From contig CAXMSE010000085.1 in the NCBI GenBank assembly GCA_964196195.1, positions 1 through 40,848 of the forward strand: a DNA stretch of 40,848 bases, in the 5' to 3' direction. This DNA is from OFTM10 sp964196195. GTDB taxonomy: Bacteria > Actinomycetota > Acidimicrobiia > Acidimicrobiales > Aldehydirespiratoraceae. The translations under genes were made by a program, and so were the position numbers. The notes beneath the pieces are model-generated. The model saw nothing but the letters and a program-made list of their open reading frames with translations, was not told where the DNA came from and made no database searches. The stretch's first letter is position 1, and every line of letters begins with the position of its first letter. Positions 6,004 through 13,562 of this stretch are shown one piece after another.

Positions 6004-7758
6004 ATGACCGACCAGCTTGTGCCCCTCGAGATCGACCCTGCCACCGAGCGGCTGGCCCGCCTGCTCCACGACGGCTTTGTCGACTACCACGAACGTTTCC
6101 TCGAGATCGGTCACCGAGCCGCTCGGCGGTTTCTCAAGCGAGAGTGGGCTCAACACCAAGACGACGCCACCGAACGTCTCCAGATCCACAAGCACCGGGT
6201 CTACTCGGTCGTCGATGCCGCTCGCTTGACTCTCCCCGACGATGAGGCAGAGGCCCGGCGTGTGTGGGTACTTGCCCGGCGGCGATACATCGATCTCATC
6301 GGCAGCCGGATGGATCTCGAGTTGGCCGAGACTTTCTACAACTCCGTCACCCGTCGCCTCTTCGACATCGTGGGTCTCGACAAGGAGCTCGAGTTCTTGT
6401 GGCTCGGGCCAACCGCCCTCCCCGCCGACGACGGCTCCCGGGGCGAGTACCGCAACTTTCCTGTCGATGAATCGCTCGATGGGACGGTTCGCCAGATCTT
6501 CCAGCACTCGCCTCTCGCCTCTCACATGGAAGACATCGACCGCGATGTCGAGCTGGTGCGCGTGCGGATCCAGGCCCAGCTCGATGAGGCATGGGACGGC
6601 TGTATCGACTCGATCGACATTCTCCGGCCGATCTTCTACCGCAACAAGGGCGCCTACCTGGTCGGTCGGCTTCGCTGGCTCAACCGAGTCTCGCCGGTCA
6701 TCTTGCCGATGCTCGCCGAGGAGGATGGCGTGTATGTCGACGCCGTGCTCCTCACCGAGATCGCAGCGAGCCGGATGTTCGGCTACACCCGGTCGTATTT
6801 CCATGTGCTGTGTCGACGCCCGGCTGCGGTGGTGGGTTTCCTGAAGAGTCTCCTGCCGGTGAAGCCGGTGGCGGAGCTCTACACGTCGATCGGCTACAGC
6901 CAGCACGGCAAGACCAACCTGTTTCGTGCCCTCTACCGCCACATGGACCACTCCAATACGCGTTTCGAGAGGGCTCGCGGCGCCCGCGGAATGGTGATGG
7001 CGGTGTTCACCCTCCCCTCGTTCGATGTGGTGTTCAAGCTCATAAAGGACCGGTTCGCTCCCTCGAAGCGCACCACTCCAGAGGAGGTGAAGCGGCGTTA
7101 CAAGCTCGTGTTCGATCACGACCGCGTGGGTCGACTCGTGGATGCCCAGGAATTCACCAACCTCAGTTTTCAGAGAGATCGTTTCGATGAGGAACTGATC
7201 GACGAGTTGCGTGAAGACTGCGCCCGCACTGTCACCATCACCGACGACGAGGTCGTGTTGCACCACGTCTACACCGAGCGCCGCCTCTACCCGCTCGACC
7301 TCTACCTGCGAGAGATGTCACCAGAGCGGGCGCGTGCCGCCGCGGTCGATTACGGCAACGCGATCAAGGACCTCGCGGCCGCCGACATCTTCCCTGGCGA
7401 CCTCTTCCCGAAAAATTTCGGTGTCACCCGCCATGGCGCCGTGGTGTTCTACGACTACGACGAGTTGGCTCTCTTGTCGGAGATCAACTTCCGCAAGGTG
7501 CCCGAGAGCGGCAGCTACGACGACGAGATGCTCGATCAGCCCTGGTTCCCGGTGGCCCCCAACGACGTTTTCCCCGAGGAATTCAAGACCTACCTCCGCT
7601 CGCCGCGGGTCGTGGGTGAGGTCTTCGGCGACGTCCACGCCGACATCTGTACCGTCGAGTTCTGGCAGCAGATGCAGCGCCAGCACGACGGCGGCGCCCT
7701 GCCCGACTTCTTCCCCTATCCCCGCCAGTTGCGGCTACCTCGCGGCCGGCCGATCTAG
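6004..7758 (+). CDS. aceK: Isocitrate dehydrogenase kinase/phosphatase (AceK)
   Basis: A 584-residue bifunctional enzyme that phosphorylates isocitrate dehydrogenase to switch it off and dephosphorylates it to switch it on, diverting isocitrate to the glyoxylate shunt. Length and sequence match E. coli AceK (578 residues). Highly similar blocks are VFTLPSFDVVFKLIKD (about 334-349) and NIFPGD-like ADIFPGDLFPKNFGV followed by VVFYDYDE. Lys345, Asp466 and Asp484 occupy positions equivalent to E. coli Lys336, Asp457 and Asp475 with a constant offset of 9, so ATP-binding and catalytic residues appear intact. ATG 6004 was chosen because the AceK alignment starts there; the frame extends back into the regulator gene. 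AceK is best known from Proteobacteria, so its presence here is notable. Icd and the shunt enzymes are not in the window. Confidence 0.95.
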   Translation: MTDQLVPLEIDPATERLARLLHDGFVDYHERFLEIGHRAARRFLKREWAQHQDDATERLQIHKHRVYSVVDAARLTLPDDEAEARRVWVLARRRYIDLIGSRMDLELAETFYNSVTRRLFDIVGLDKELEFLWLGPTALPADDGSRGEYRNFPVDESLDGTVRQIFQHSPLASHMEDIDRDVELVRVRIQAQLDEAWDGCIDSIDILRPIFYRNKGAYLVGRLRWLNRVSPVILPMLAEEDGVYVDAVLLTEIAASRMFGYTRSYFHVLCRRPAAVVGFLKSLLPVKPVAELYTSIGYSQHGKTNLFRALYRHMDHSNTRFERARGARGMVMAVFTLPSFDVVFKLIKDRFAPSKRTTPEEVKRRYKLVFDHDRVGRLVDAQEFTNLSFQRDRFDEELIDELREDCARTVTITDDEVVLHHVYTERRLYPLDLYLREMSPERARAAAVDYGNAIKDLAAADIFPGDLFPKNFGVTRHGAVVFYDYDELALLSEINFRKVPESGSYDDEMLDQPWFPVAPNDVFPEEFKTYLRSPRVVGEVFGDVHADICTVEFWQQMQRQHDGGALPDFFPYPRQLRLPRGRPI

Positions 7759-7789
7759 CCTGGTCCCAGGTCGATCAGGGAGTAGACGA

Positions 7790-8773
7790 ATGCGTGCTGT
7801 GGTTCTGGAGGAGAAGGGCGGGCCGGAAGTTCTGACCGTGAGGGACGTACCCAATCCGACGATCGGACCCGAAGAGGTGCTGGTGGAGGTGGTGTCGTCC
7901 GCGGTCAACCGGGCTGACCTGCTCCAACGCATGGGTCTGTATCCGGGACCTCCGATGCCACACGAGATCCCGGGCCTGGAGTTTGCCGGCAGGGTGATCG
8001 CCATAGGGGCACGGGTCGACGACAGGGTGGTCGGCGACCACGTGATGGGGATCAGCAACGGTGGCTGCTACGCCGAACAGATTGCAGTCCATGAGCGCCA
8101 GACCATGGTGGTGCCGATGATTCTGCCTATCGCCGATGCCGGAGCCTTCCCAGAGGTGTTCATCACCGCGTGGGATGCACTGGTGCGCCAGGGCGGCCTC
8201 ACCTCGGGGCGGTGGGCCCTGGTTCATGCCGGCGCGTCAGGTGTGGGCACGGCCGCGATCCAGATCGCCAAGGCAATCGGGGCCAAGATCGCGGTCACCG
8301 CGTCTGGGGGCAAGCATGAGATCTGTCATCGCCTGGGCGCGGATGTGGTGATCGACTACAAGACCGAGGACTTCGTGGATGTCGTTCGCGATGCCACCGG
8401 CGGCGAGGGCGCCGATGTCGTTCTCGACGTGATCGGAGGCGAATATCTGCCCCGAAACGTCGCCGCGGTCCGAATGGACGGGTCGATAATCCAAGTTGGA
8501 GTGATGGCCGGTGGCCCGGTGCCCTTCGATGTGGGGAGCCTGCTCATGAAGAGGGCCACCCTCACGGGCACCACCCTCAGGGCCCGGCCGATCGAGGAGA
8601 AGATCTTGATCACGCGTGAGTTCGCGGCCCAGATCCTGCCCCATGTCGAACAGGGCACCATCGCGCCGGTGATCGACAGCCGGTTCCCGTTGGCCGATGC
8701 CGCAGGCGCTCACGAGCGCATGGCGAGCAACGCAAACGCCGGCAAGATCGTGCTCGACATCTCCCCGGGCTGA
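7790..8773 (+). CDS. NAD(P)H:quinone oxidoreductase, zinc-independent MDR family (PIG3-like)
   Basis: A 327-residue medium-chain dehydrogenase/reductase. It starts MRAVVLEEKGGPEVL, with the GroES-like N-terminal domain (about 1-125) followed by a Rossmann domain whose loop is HAGASGVGTAAIQIAK (about 145-160). The catalytic and structural zinc ligands of alcohol dehydrogenases are missing, as in quinone oxidoreductases, which reduce quinones or enones with NADPH. ATG 7790 was chosen by similarity; the frame stays open far upstream inside aceK. It lies 31 bases after aceK on the same strand and may be cotranscribed. The stop is 45 bases from the convergent citrate synthase stop. Confidence 0.88.
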   Translation: MRAVVLEEKGGPEVLTVRDVPNPTIGPEEVLVEVVSSAVNRADLLQRMGLYPGPPMPHEIPGLEFAGRVIAIGARVDDRVVGDHVMGISNGGCYAEQIAVHERQTMVVPMILPIADAGAFPEVFITAWDALVRQGGLTSGRWALVHAGASGVGTAAIQIAKAIGAKIAVTASGGKHEICHRLGADVVIDYKTEDFVDVVRDATGGEGADVVLDVIGGEYLPRNVAAVRMDGSIIQVGVMAGGPVPFDVGSLLMKRATLTGTTLRARPIEEKILITREFAAQILPHVEQGTIAPVIDSRFPLADAAGAHERMASNANAGKIVLDISPG

Positions 8774-8818
8774 TCCACGACGCAGGCCGAAGTCTTAGAG
8801 CTGTTGCTGTCGTTGGGA

Positions 8819-10084
8819 TCAGCGTTCGCTCATGGGCACGTAGGAGCGTTCCTCGCTGCCGGTGAAGAGCTGACGGGGCCGCGCGATTCGCGAATCCTGA
8901 GCGAGCATCTCGTTCCAGTGAGCCAACCAGCCGGGCGTGCGGCCGATGGCGAACAGGACGGTGAACATCTCGATCGGGAAGCCCATCGACTGATAAATCA
9001 GACCCGAATAGAAGTCGACGTTGGGATACAGCTTGCGGCTGATGAAATAGTCGTCGTTGAGCGCCGCCTCCTCTAGCTTGAGGGCAATGTCGAGGTGAGG
9101 GTTCTTCCCTGTGACCGCGAAGACTTCGTGGGCGGCTTCCTTGATGATCGCGGCGCGAGGGTCGTAGTTCTTGTACACCCGGTGTCCGAACCCGATCAGG
9201 CGGCCCTCGCCTGCCTTGACGCTCTTGATGAAGTCGTCGACATTGCTGTAGTTCTCGATCGAATCGAGCATGTTGAGCACGGCCTCGTTGGCACCGCCAT
9301 GACGGGGCCCGTAGAGGGCGGCACACGCCGCGGCAACCGAGCTGTAGGGATCGGCGTGGGCAGAACCGACTACGCGTGCGGCGGTAGTGGAGCAGTTTTG
9401 CTCGTGGTCGGCGTGGAGGATCAACAGGAGCTCCATCGCCTTGCGAAGGACAGGGTCGATCTCATAGGGGTTGCCCACTTCGAACATCATCTGGAGGAAG
9501 TTGGACGGGTAGTCGAGGGTGTTGTCGGGGAAGACGAAGGGCTGGCCCTCGCTGTGGCGGAACGCCGAAGCCGCGAACGTGGGCATCTTGGCGATCAGTC
9601 GGGTGATCTGGTGCATCCGGTTGTCCGGATCCTCGATGTCCTTGGCGTCGGGGTAGAAGGTCGAGAGCCCAGCCACGCCGGAAGTGAGCAGTCCCATGGG
9701 GTGGGCGTCGTAGTGGAAGGCGTCGTACATTCGCTTGCGGAACTTCTCGTGGAGATACGTGTGGTGGGTGATGTCGTCGACCCACGCGTCGTGCTGAACC
9801 TGGTCGGGCAGCTCTCCATTTATGAGGAGGTAGGCGACCTCGAGGAAGGTGCTCTGCTGGGCGAGTTGCTCGATGGGGTAGCCGCGATAGCGCAGGATGC
9901 CGTTATCGCCGTCGAGTTCGGTAATCGCGCTCTCCGCGCCGCTGGTGGTGGCCAGGCCTGGATCATGGAACCAGACCCCCGGGAGGAGCTTGCGCCACTC
10001 GGCTGCATCAACGCCGCCGTTGGCGATCGGGATCTCGAGCGACTCACCGGTTCGGTTGTCGGTGATAGTGATGCTCTTGGCCAC
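8819..10084 (-). CDS. gltA: Citrate synthase, type II
   Basis: A 421-residue citrate synthase, condensing oxaloacetate and acetyl-CoA to citrate as the entry step of the TCA cycle. Length and motifs fit the hexameric, NADH-sensitive type. His226 (LHADHEQN), His262 (GPRHGGANE), His301 (GFGHRVYKNYDPR) and Asp357 (VDFYSG) match E. coli His226, His264, His305 and Asp362. The start is GTG 10084 with AAGGAG five bases upstream. A - strand TAGATT (+ strand 10131-10136) could be the -10, so this gene appears to have a leader, unlike many others here. It is convergent with the quinone oxidoreductase gene. Confidence 0.96.
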   Translation of the reverse strand: MAKSITITDNRTGESLEIPIANGGVDAAEWRKLLPGVWFHDPGLATTSGAESAITELDGDNGILRYRGYPIEQLAQQSTFLEVAYLLINGELPDQVQHDAWVDDITHHTYLHEKFRKRMYDAFHYDAHPMGLLTSGVAGLSTFYPDAKDIEDPDNRMHQITRLIAKMPTFAASAFRHSEGQPFVFPDNTLDYPSNFLQMMFEVGNPYEIDPVLRKAMELLLILHADHEQNCSTTAARVVGSAHADPYSSVAAACAALYGPRHGGANEAVLNMLDSIENYSNVDDFIKSVKAGEGRLIGFGHRVYKNYDPRAAIIKEAAHEVFAVTGKNPHLDIALKLEEAALNDDYFISRKLYPNVDFYSGLIYQSMGFPIEMFTVLFAIGRTPGWLAHWNEMLAQDSRIARPRQLFTGSEERSYVPMSER

Positions 10085-10154
10085 GATGACTCCTTCTACG
10101 CCAGGTCGCGGAGGGACGGCGCAAGCTCCGAATCTAGGCGCGGAATCGACTTCT

Positions 10155-10201
10155 CAACACACTGAGAGCGTATGTCGGGTGGTTCTCAGAGCGGAGTGTT
10201 G
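10155..10201 (-). terminator. Imperfect hairpin at the end of the carboxyltransferase gene
   Basis: CAACAC (10155-10160) pairs with GTGTTG (10196-10201), and CTGAGA (10162-10167) with TCTCAG (10184-10189). The hairpin overlaps the stop region of the carboxyltransferase gene (stop 10186). There is no clear T run, so terminator function is uncertain. Confidence 0.3.
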
Positions 10202-11559
10202 TCGTGACGACGCCGGGGAAGTCGTTCTCGTTTCCCTGAAAGCATCTCGAGCGCGGCGTGAAGTTCGGCTCGCGTCTGCTCGGGATCGATGACCGCGTCG
10301 ATGGTGCCTCGCTCGGCGGCGATGTAGGGGTTGAGGAGCCTCTCCTCGTAGGCCGCCTCGAGCTCGATGCGCTCCTCGGGTGTGATTCGGCGGTTGAGGA
10401 TCTCGACCGCTCCCTTGGCTCCCATCACCGCGATCTCAGCCGACGGCCACGCCAGGGCGATGTCGTTGCCCATGCGTTTTGAGTCCATGACGATGTAGGC
10501 GCCACCGTAGGACTTCCGGGTGGTGACGTTGACTCGGGGCACGGTGGCGCGCGCGTAGGCGAAGGCCAACTGGGCCCCGTAGCGGATCATGCCTCGCCAT
10601 TCGGTGTCCTTGCCCGGGTAGAAGCCGGAGGTGTCGACGATGGTGACGAGGGGGAGGTTGAACGCATCACACATGGCGACGAATCGCCCTGCCTTCTGCG
10701 ATGAGCCGATATCGAGGGTTCCGGCCACCGTCTGGGGTTGGTTGGCCACGATCCCCACCGACCTCCCCCCGATGCGGGCGAAGGCGGTGACGATGTTGGC
10801 AGCCCAGGCCTCGTGGGGTTCGAGCAGGTCGCCGTGATCGACGATCGAGCCGAGGATGTCGCGCACGTCGTAGGAGCCATTGGTGGACGGTGGGAGGACC
10901 CCATAGGCCTCGGGGGTGAGGCGATCGACGGGGTCGTCGCAAGGTGCGGTGGGAGCATCGGTATCGGTGTGGTCGGGGAGAAAGGAGAAGACGTCGGCTG
11001 CGAGAAGGCGGCCCTCCTCCTCATCGGCCACCACGAAACTGGCCACTCCGGATATGCGGCCATGGATCATCGGGCCGCCGAGCTCGTCCTTGGAAATTGG
11101 CACACCGGTGAACTGCTCGACCATCCGGGGACCGACCACGAAGGCATAGGCGTCCTTGGTCATGATCACAAGGTCGACCAGACCGAGCATCAGGGCCGGT
11201 CCCGACACTGTCGGGCCGCTGACGATCACGATGGTGGGGATGACTCCCGAACAGCGCGTGAGCTCTTGGGCGGCGTGGCCCCATCCGTCGAGTGCGCCGA
11301 CGCCCTCTTCGATGTCGGCGCCGCTGGACGCCAGTCGGATCAGGAGTGGGAGCTGCTGCTCGAAGGCGTAGCGGGCTCCGGCCGCGATGGATTGGCCGTC
11401 GGCGGGTCTCAAGGCTCCTGCATGTTCCGTGCCGCGCGCGTCGACCTCGATGACACGGCGGCCGTACAGATCGCACACCCCAGCGCGCACGAATCCCTCC
11501 ACCCGGGCGCGTATTTCGATCGGCCGAGTGATCCTGGAACTGGCGGAGGCTGTGGTCAT
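10186..11559 (-). CDS. Acyl-CoA carboxylase carboxyltransferase (beta) subunit
   Basis: A 457-residue crotonase-fold carboxyltransferase of the acetyl/propionyl-CoA carboxylase beta family. It moves a carboxyl group from biotin to an acyl-CoA. The N-terminal half (about 45-215) carries the SSGADIEEG and VSGPTVSGPALML segments. The C-terminal half (about 235-430) carries FARIGGRSVGIVANQP, IVDTSGFYPG and the acyl-CoA pocket KSYGGAYIVMDSK. At 457 residues it is shorter than typical AccD/PccB (about 510-540), lacking part of the N-terminus; no zinc finger is seen. Neither the biotin carboxylase/BCCP partner nor an epsilon subunit is adjacent. It lies 79 bases downstream of the LysR gene on the same strand, so LysR may regulate it. 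The acyl-CoA substrate is unknown. Confidence 0.85.
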   Translation of the reverse strand: MTTASASSRITRPIEIRARVEGFVRAGVCDLYGRRVIEVDARGTEHAGALRPADGQSIAAGARYAFEQQLPLLIRLASSGADIEEGVGALDGWGHAAQELTRCSGVIPTIVIVSGPTVSGPALMLGLVDLVIMTKDAYAFVVGPRMVEQFTGVPISKDELGGPMIHGRISGVASFVVADEEEGRLLAADVFSFLPDHTDTDAPTAPCDDPVDRLTPEAYGVLPPSTNGSYDVRDILGSIVDHGDLLEPHEAWAANIVTAFARIGGRSVGIVANQPQTVAGTLDIGSSQKAGRFVAMCDAFNLPLVTIVDTSGFYPGKDTEWRGMIRYGAQLAFAYARATVPRVNVTTRKSYGGAYIVMDSKRMGNDIALAWPSAEIAVMGAKGAVEILNRRITPEERIELEAAYEERLLNPYIAAERGTIDAVIDPEQTRAELHAALEMLSGKRERLPRRRHDNTPL

Positions 11560-11638
11560 CGAGGGTGGGATTCAATGCTTGGCGACGTGGTTGCACCCAA
11601 CCATGGCATTGATATTCGGTCGATGGGGGTACCGGGGA

Positions 11639-12562
11639 TCACGACACCTCGGCTTGCTGGGGGCTGACTCCTTCGATGCCGGGCCCGACCTCGGCTACCA
11701 CCTCCTCGATCGCGTCGATCACCACCCGAGTGGGAGCCGAGGGCGCCGTGCGTCGGGGGGTGGCGAGCCCGGCCACGCGACGCGATACCCCGTCGACCTC
11801 CACCCGTTTCCAGTCGCCGGTGAGGTCGGAGGGCACCGCGCTGGCTGGTACCAGTGACGGTGCGAACCCTTGGAAGGCGAGGCTGGTGAGCAGGCGGAGG
11901 CCGTCGACTTCGGCCTTGGTGACCAGCGAGACTCGAGCTCGTGCGGCATCGGCATCGATCTCGTCGCGAAAGGCCGTGCCCCGAGGAGGGAGCATGATCT
12001 CGTGCTTGGCGAGCTCGGTGAGGTCGACCCGGTCGTTGGCGGCGAGTGGATGTCCGTTGGGCACTACCAGCACCCGGTCTTCCTCGAACAGGAAGGTGGT
12101 ATCGATGTCGGGGTCGTCGACGGGGAGGTTTACCACGGCCACGTCGAGCCGGTCGGACAGGAGCTGGGGGATTAGGGAGGTGGTGGTGGCCTCGATGATG
12201 AGTAGCTCGACTCGCGGGAAGCTCCGGCTGAGAGAGTCGAGTAGGGCCGGCACCAACCAGCGGGCGGTGGTGCCGATCACACCGGCTCGAACACTGCCGC
12301 CGACGTCGTCTCGTAGCGACACGAGATCGTCTTCGATGGAGCGGAGCTCAGAGATGATTCGGCGGGCCCTGTCGGCGACGACTTCCCCTTCCGGCGTGAG
12401 CTGGCCTCTCGCCCGGTCGATGAGGACCGTGCCCAGCTCCTGTTCGAGGTGGGCGACATGGGTTGAGACGTTTGACTGGACGGTGTGCAGGGCGCGAGCT
12501 GCAGCGGAGAACGAGCGGTGTTCGGCTACTGCGAGCATGGCTTGAAGTTGGCGGAGATCCAT
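11639..12562 (-). CDS. LysR-family transcriptional regulator
   Basis: A 307-residue LTTR. The N-terminal helix-turn-helix covers about 1-60 (MDLRQLQAMLAVAEHRSFSA, then AARALHTVQSNVSTHVAHLE). The periplasmic-binding-protein-like effector domain covers about 90-295. ATG 12562 was chosen because MDLRQL is the standard LTTR opening; a longer frame reaches 12634 but adds non-conserved residues. It precedes the carboxyltransferase gene on the same strand with a 79-base gap and is divergent from the HAD phosphatase gene across 234 bases. In the pattern usual for LTTRs it may regulate either neighbour. Confidence 0.88.
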   Translation of the reverse strand: MDLRQLQAMLAVAEHRSFSAAARALHTVQSNVSTHVAHLEQELGTVLIDRARGQLTPEGEVVADRARRIISELRSIEDDLVSLRDDVGGSVRAGVIGTTARWLVPALLDSLSRSFPRVELLIIEATTTSLIPQLLSDRLDVAVVNLPVDDPDIDTTFLFEEDRVLVVPNGHPLAANDRVDLTELAKHEIMLPPRGTAFRDEIDADAARARVSLVTKAEVDGLRLLTSLAFQGFAPSLVPASAVPSDLTGDWKRVEVDGVSRRVAGLATPRRTAPSAPTRVVIDAIEEVVAEVGPGIEGVSPQQAEVS

Positions 12563-12796
12563 CGCTCGAAATGATGCCACATATTCGTCGAAACTGTTGG
12601 AAAGATGATGCGGTCGCTGATTGAATTGAGGCAAGAGCGGGTTCCTCAGCGTCCACTAATTGCTGAGTAGAACCTCCGGTTCTGGGCACCCCCCCGCCTG
12701 GAACCGTCCGGAGAAGCGACTGGCAGTCCCCCCAAAGAATCGCCGGTCGCTTTTCCCGTTTTCGGCGGCGATCAAGGCCGCCGCTACGCTCCAACG
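12563..12796. other. Divergent intergenic region, LysR gene / HAD gene
   Basis: This 234-base non-coding stretch lies between two divergent starts. The HAD gene has a TACGCT hexamer at 12785-12790 six bases before its GTG. I could not identify a clear LysR T-N11-A operator or a convincing LysR promoter by eye. Confidence 0.4.
12785..12790 (+). promoter_or_regulatory. -10-like hexamer of the HAD phosphatase gene, leaderless
   Basis: TACGCT followed by six bases and GTG 12797, with no ribosome site between. Confidence 0.4.
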
Positions 12797-13474
12797 GTGC
12801 CTAGTTGCGCCGCATTCTTCGACCTTGATCGCACGGCGGTAGAAGGCCCCACCGGCCCCGCTTTCAGTGATGCTCTGCGTGAGCTCGGATTGCTCGGCCC
12901 ACGCCGTCATCCCCTGGAGACGGTTCTGTTCGGCCTCTATGAGGTCATCGGCGAGACGGCGGCGACGATGGCATTGTCGCGACAGGCGGTCCGGCTCACC
13001 GAGGGTTGGGACGAAGCTCTGGTGGCTGACGCCGGCCGTATCGCCGCCGCCCGCCTGCTCGGATCCGTGGCCCCATACCTGCGAGCCGAGCTGGAAGCTC
13101 ACCGGCGGGCGGGGCGCGAGCTTGTGCTGGCCACCACCAGCCCCGACGAACTTGCCCGACCGCTGGCTGCCTCCCTCGGGTTCGACGACGTGATTGCCAC
13201 CCGTTACCGACGAGTCGACGGGCACCTCGACGGCACAATCGACGGGCCATTTGTGTGGGGCGAGTCGAAGTGGCGGGTCGTGCAGGAGTGGTCGCGAGCC
13301 AAGGGGGTCGACCTGGCGAAGAGTGTGGCCTACTCCGACAGCTACCACGATGTCCCCCTGCTCTCCGGAGTGGGCTCGGCCCGGGTGGTCAATCCTGATC
13401 CCCGCCTCACCCTCGAGGCTCGGCAACGAGGCTGGCCGACCCGGTCACTGAGCGAGCCGGCTGAGGGGCGATGA
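12797..13474 (+). CDS. HAD-superfamily IB phosphatase (SerB-like)
   Basis: A 225-residue HAD hydrolase expected to remove phosphate from a small metabolite in the cytoplasm. All four motifs are intact: motif I FDLDRT with Asp9 (nucleophile) and Asp11, motif II LVLATTS near residue 115, motif III Lys in GESKWR near 157, and motif IV YSDSYHDVPLL near 178. The helical cap between motif I and II fits subfamily IB (phosphoserine phosphatase-like). Its motif I differs from the altered one in the SDR-HAD fusion at 20943. The start GTG 12797 is backed by the leaderless hexamer. No neighbour indicates the substrate. Confidence 0.83.
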   Translation: MPSCAAFFDLDRTAVEGPTGPAFSDALRELGLLGPRRHPLETVLFGLYEVIGETAATMALSRQAVRLTEGWDEALVADAGRIAAARLLGSVAPYLRAELEAHRRAGRELVLATTSPDELARPLAASLGFDDVIATRYRRVDGHLDGTIDGPFVWGESKWRVVQEWSRAKGVDLAKSVAYSDSYHDVPLLSGVGSARVVNPDPRLTLEARQRGWPTRSLSEPAEGR

Positions 13475-13562
13475 ATCTGTAGGCCGGTAGCGCAAACGTG
13501 GCGATGGTGCATCTACGCTCGACTCTCGGCGACAGCAGAAGCGCGCGGTAAGGACGACACCG

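Noticed and set aside
5905..7266. A 453-codon - strand open frame inside aceK
   Set aside because: Antisense to a strongly conserved enzyme; no recognisable domain and a His/Val/Glu-biased composition typical of antisense shadows.
9095..10165. A 356-codon + strand open frame inside citrate synthase
   Set aside because: Antisense shadow of gltA; no domain and it ends in the intergenic region.
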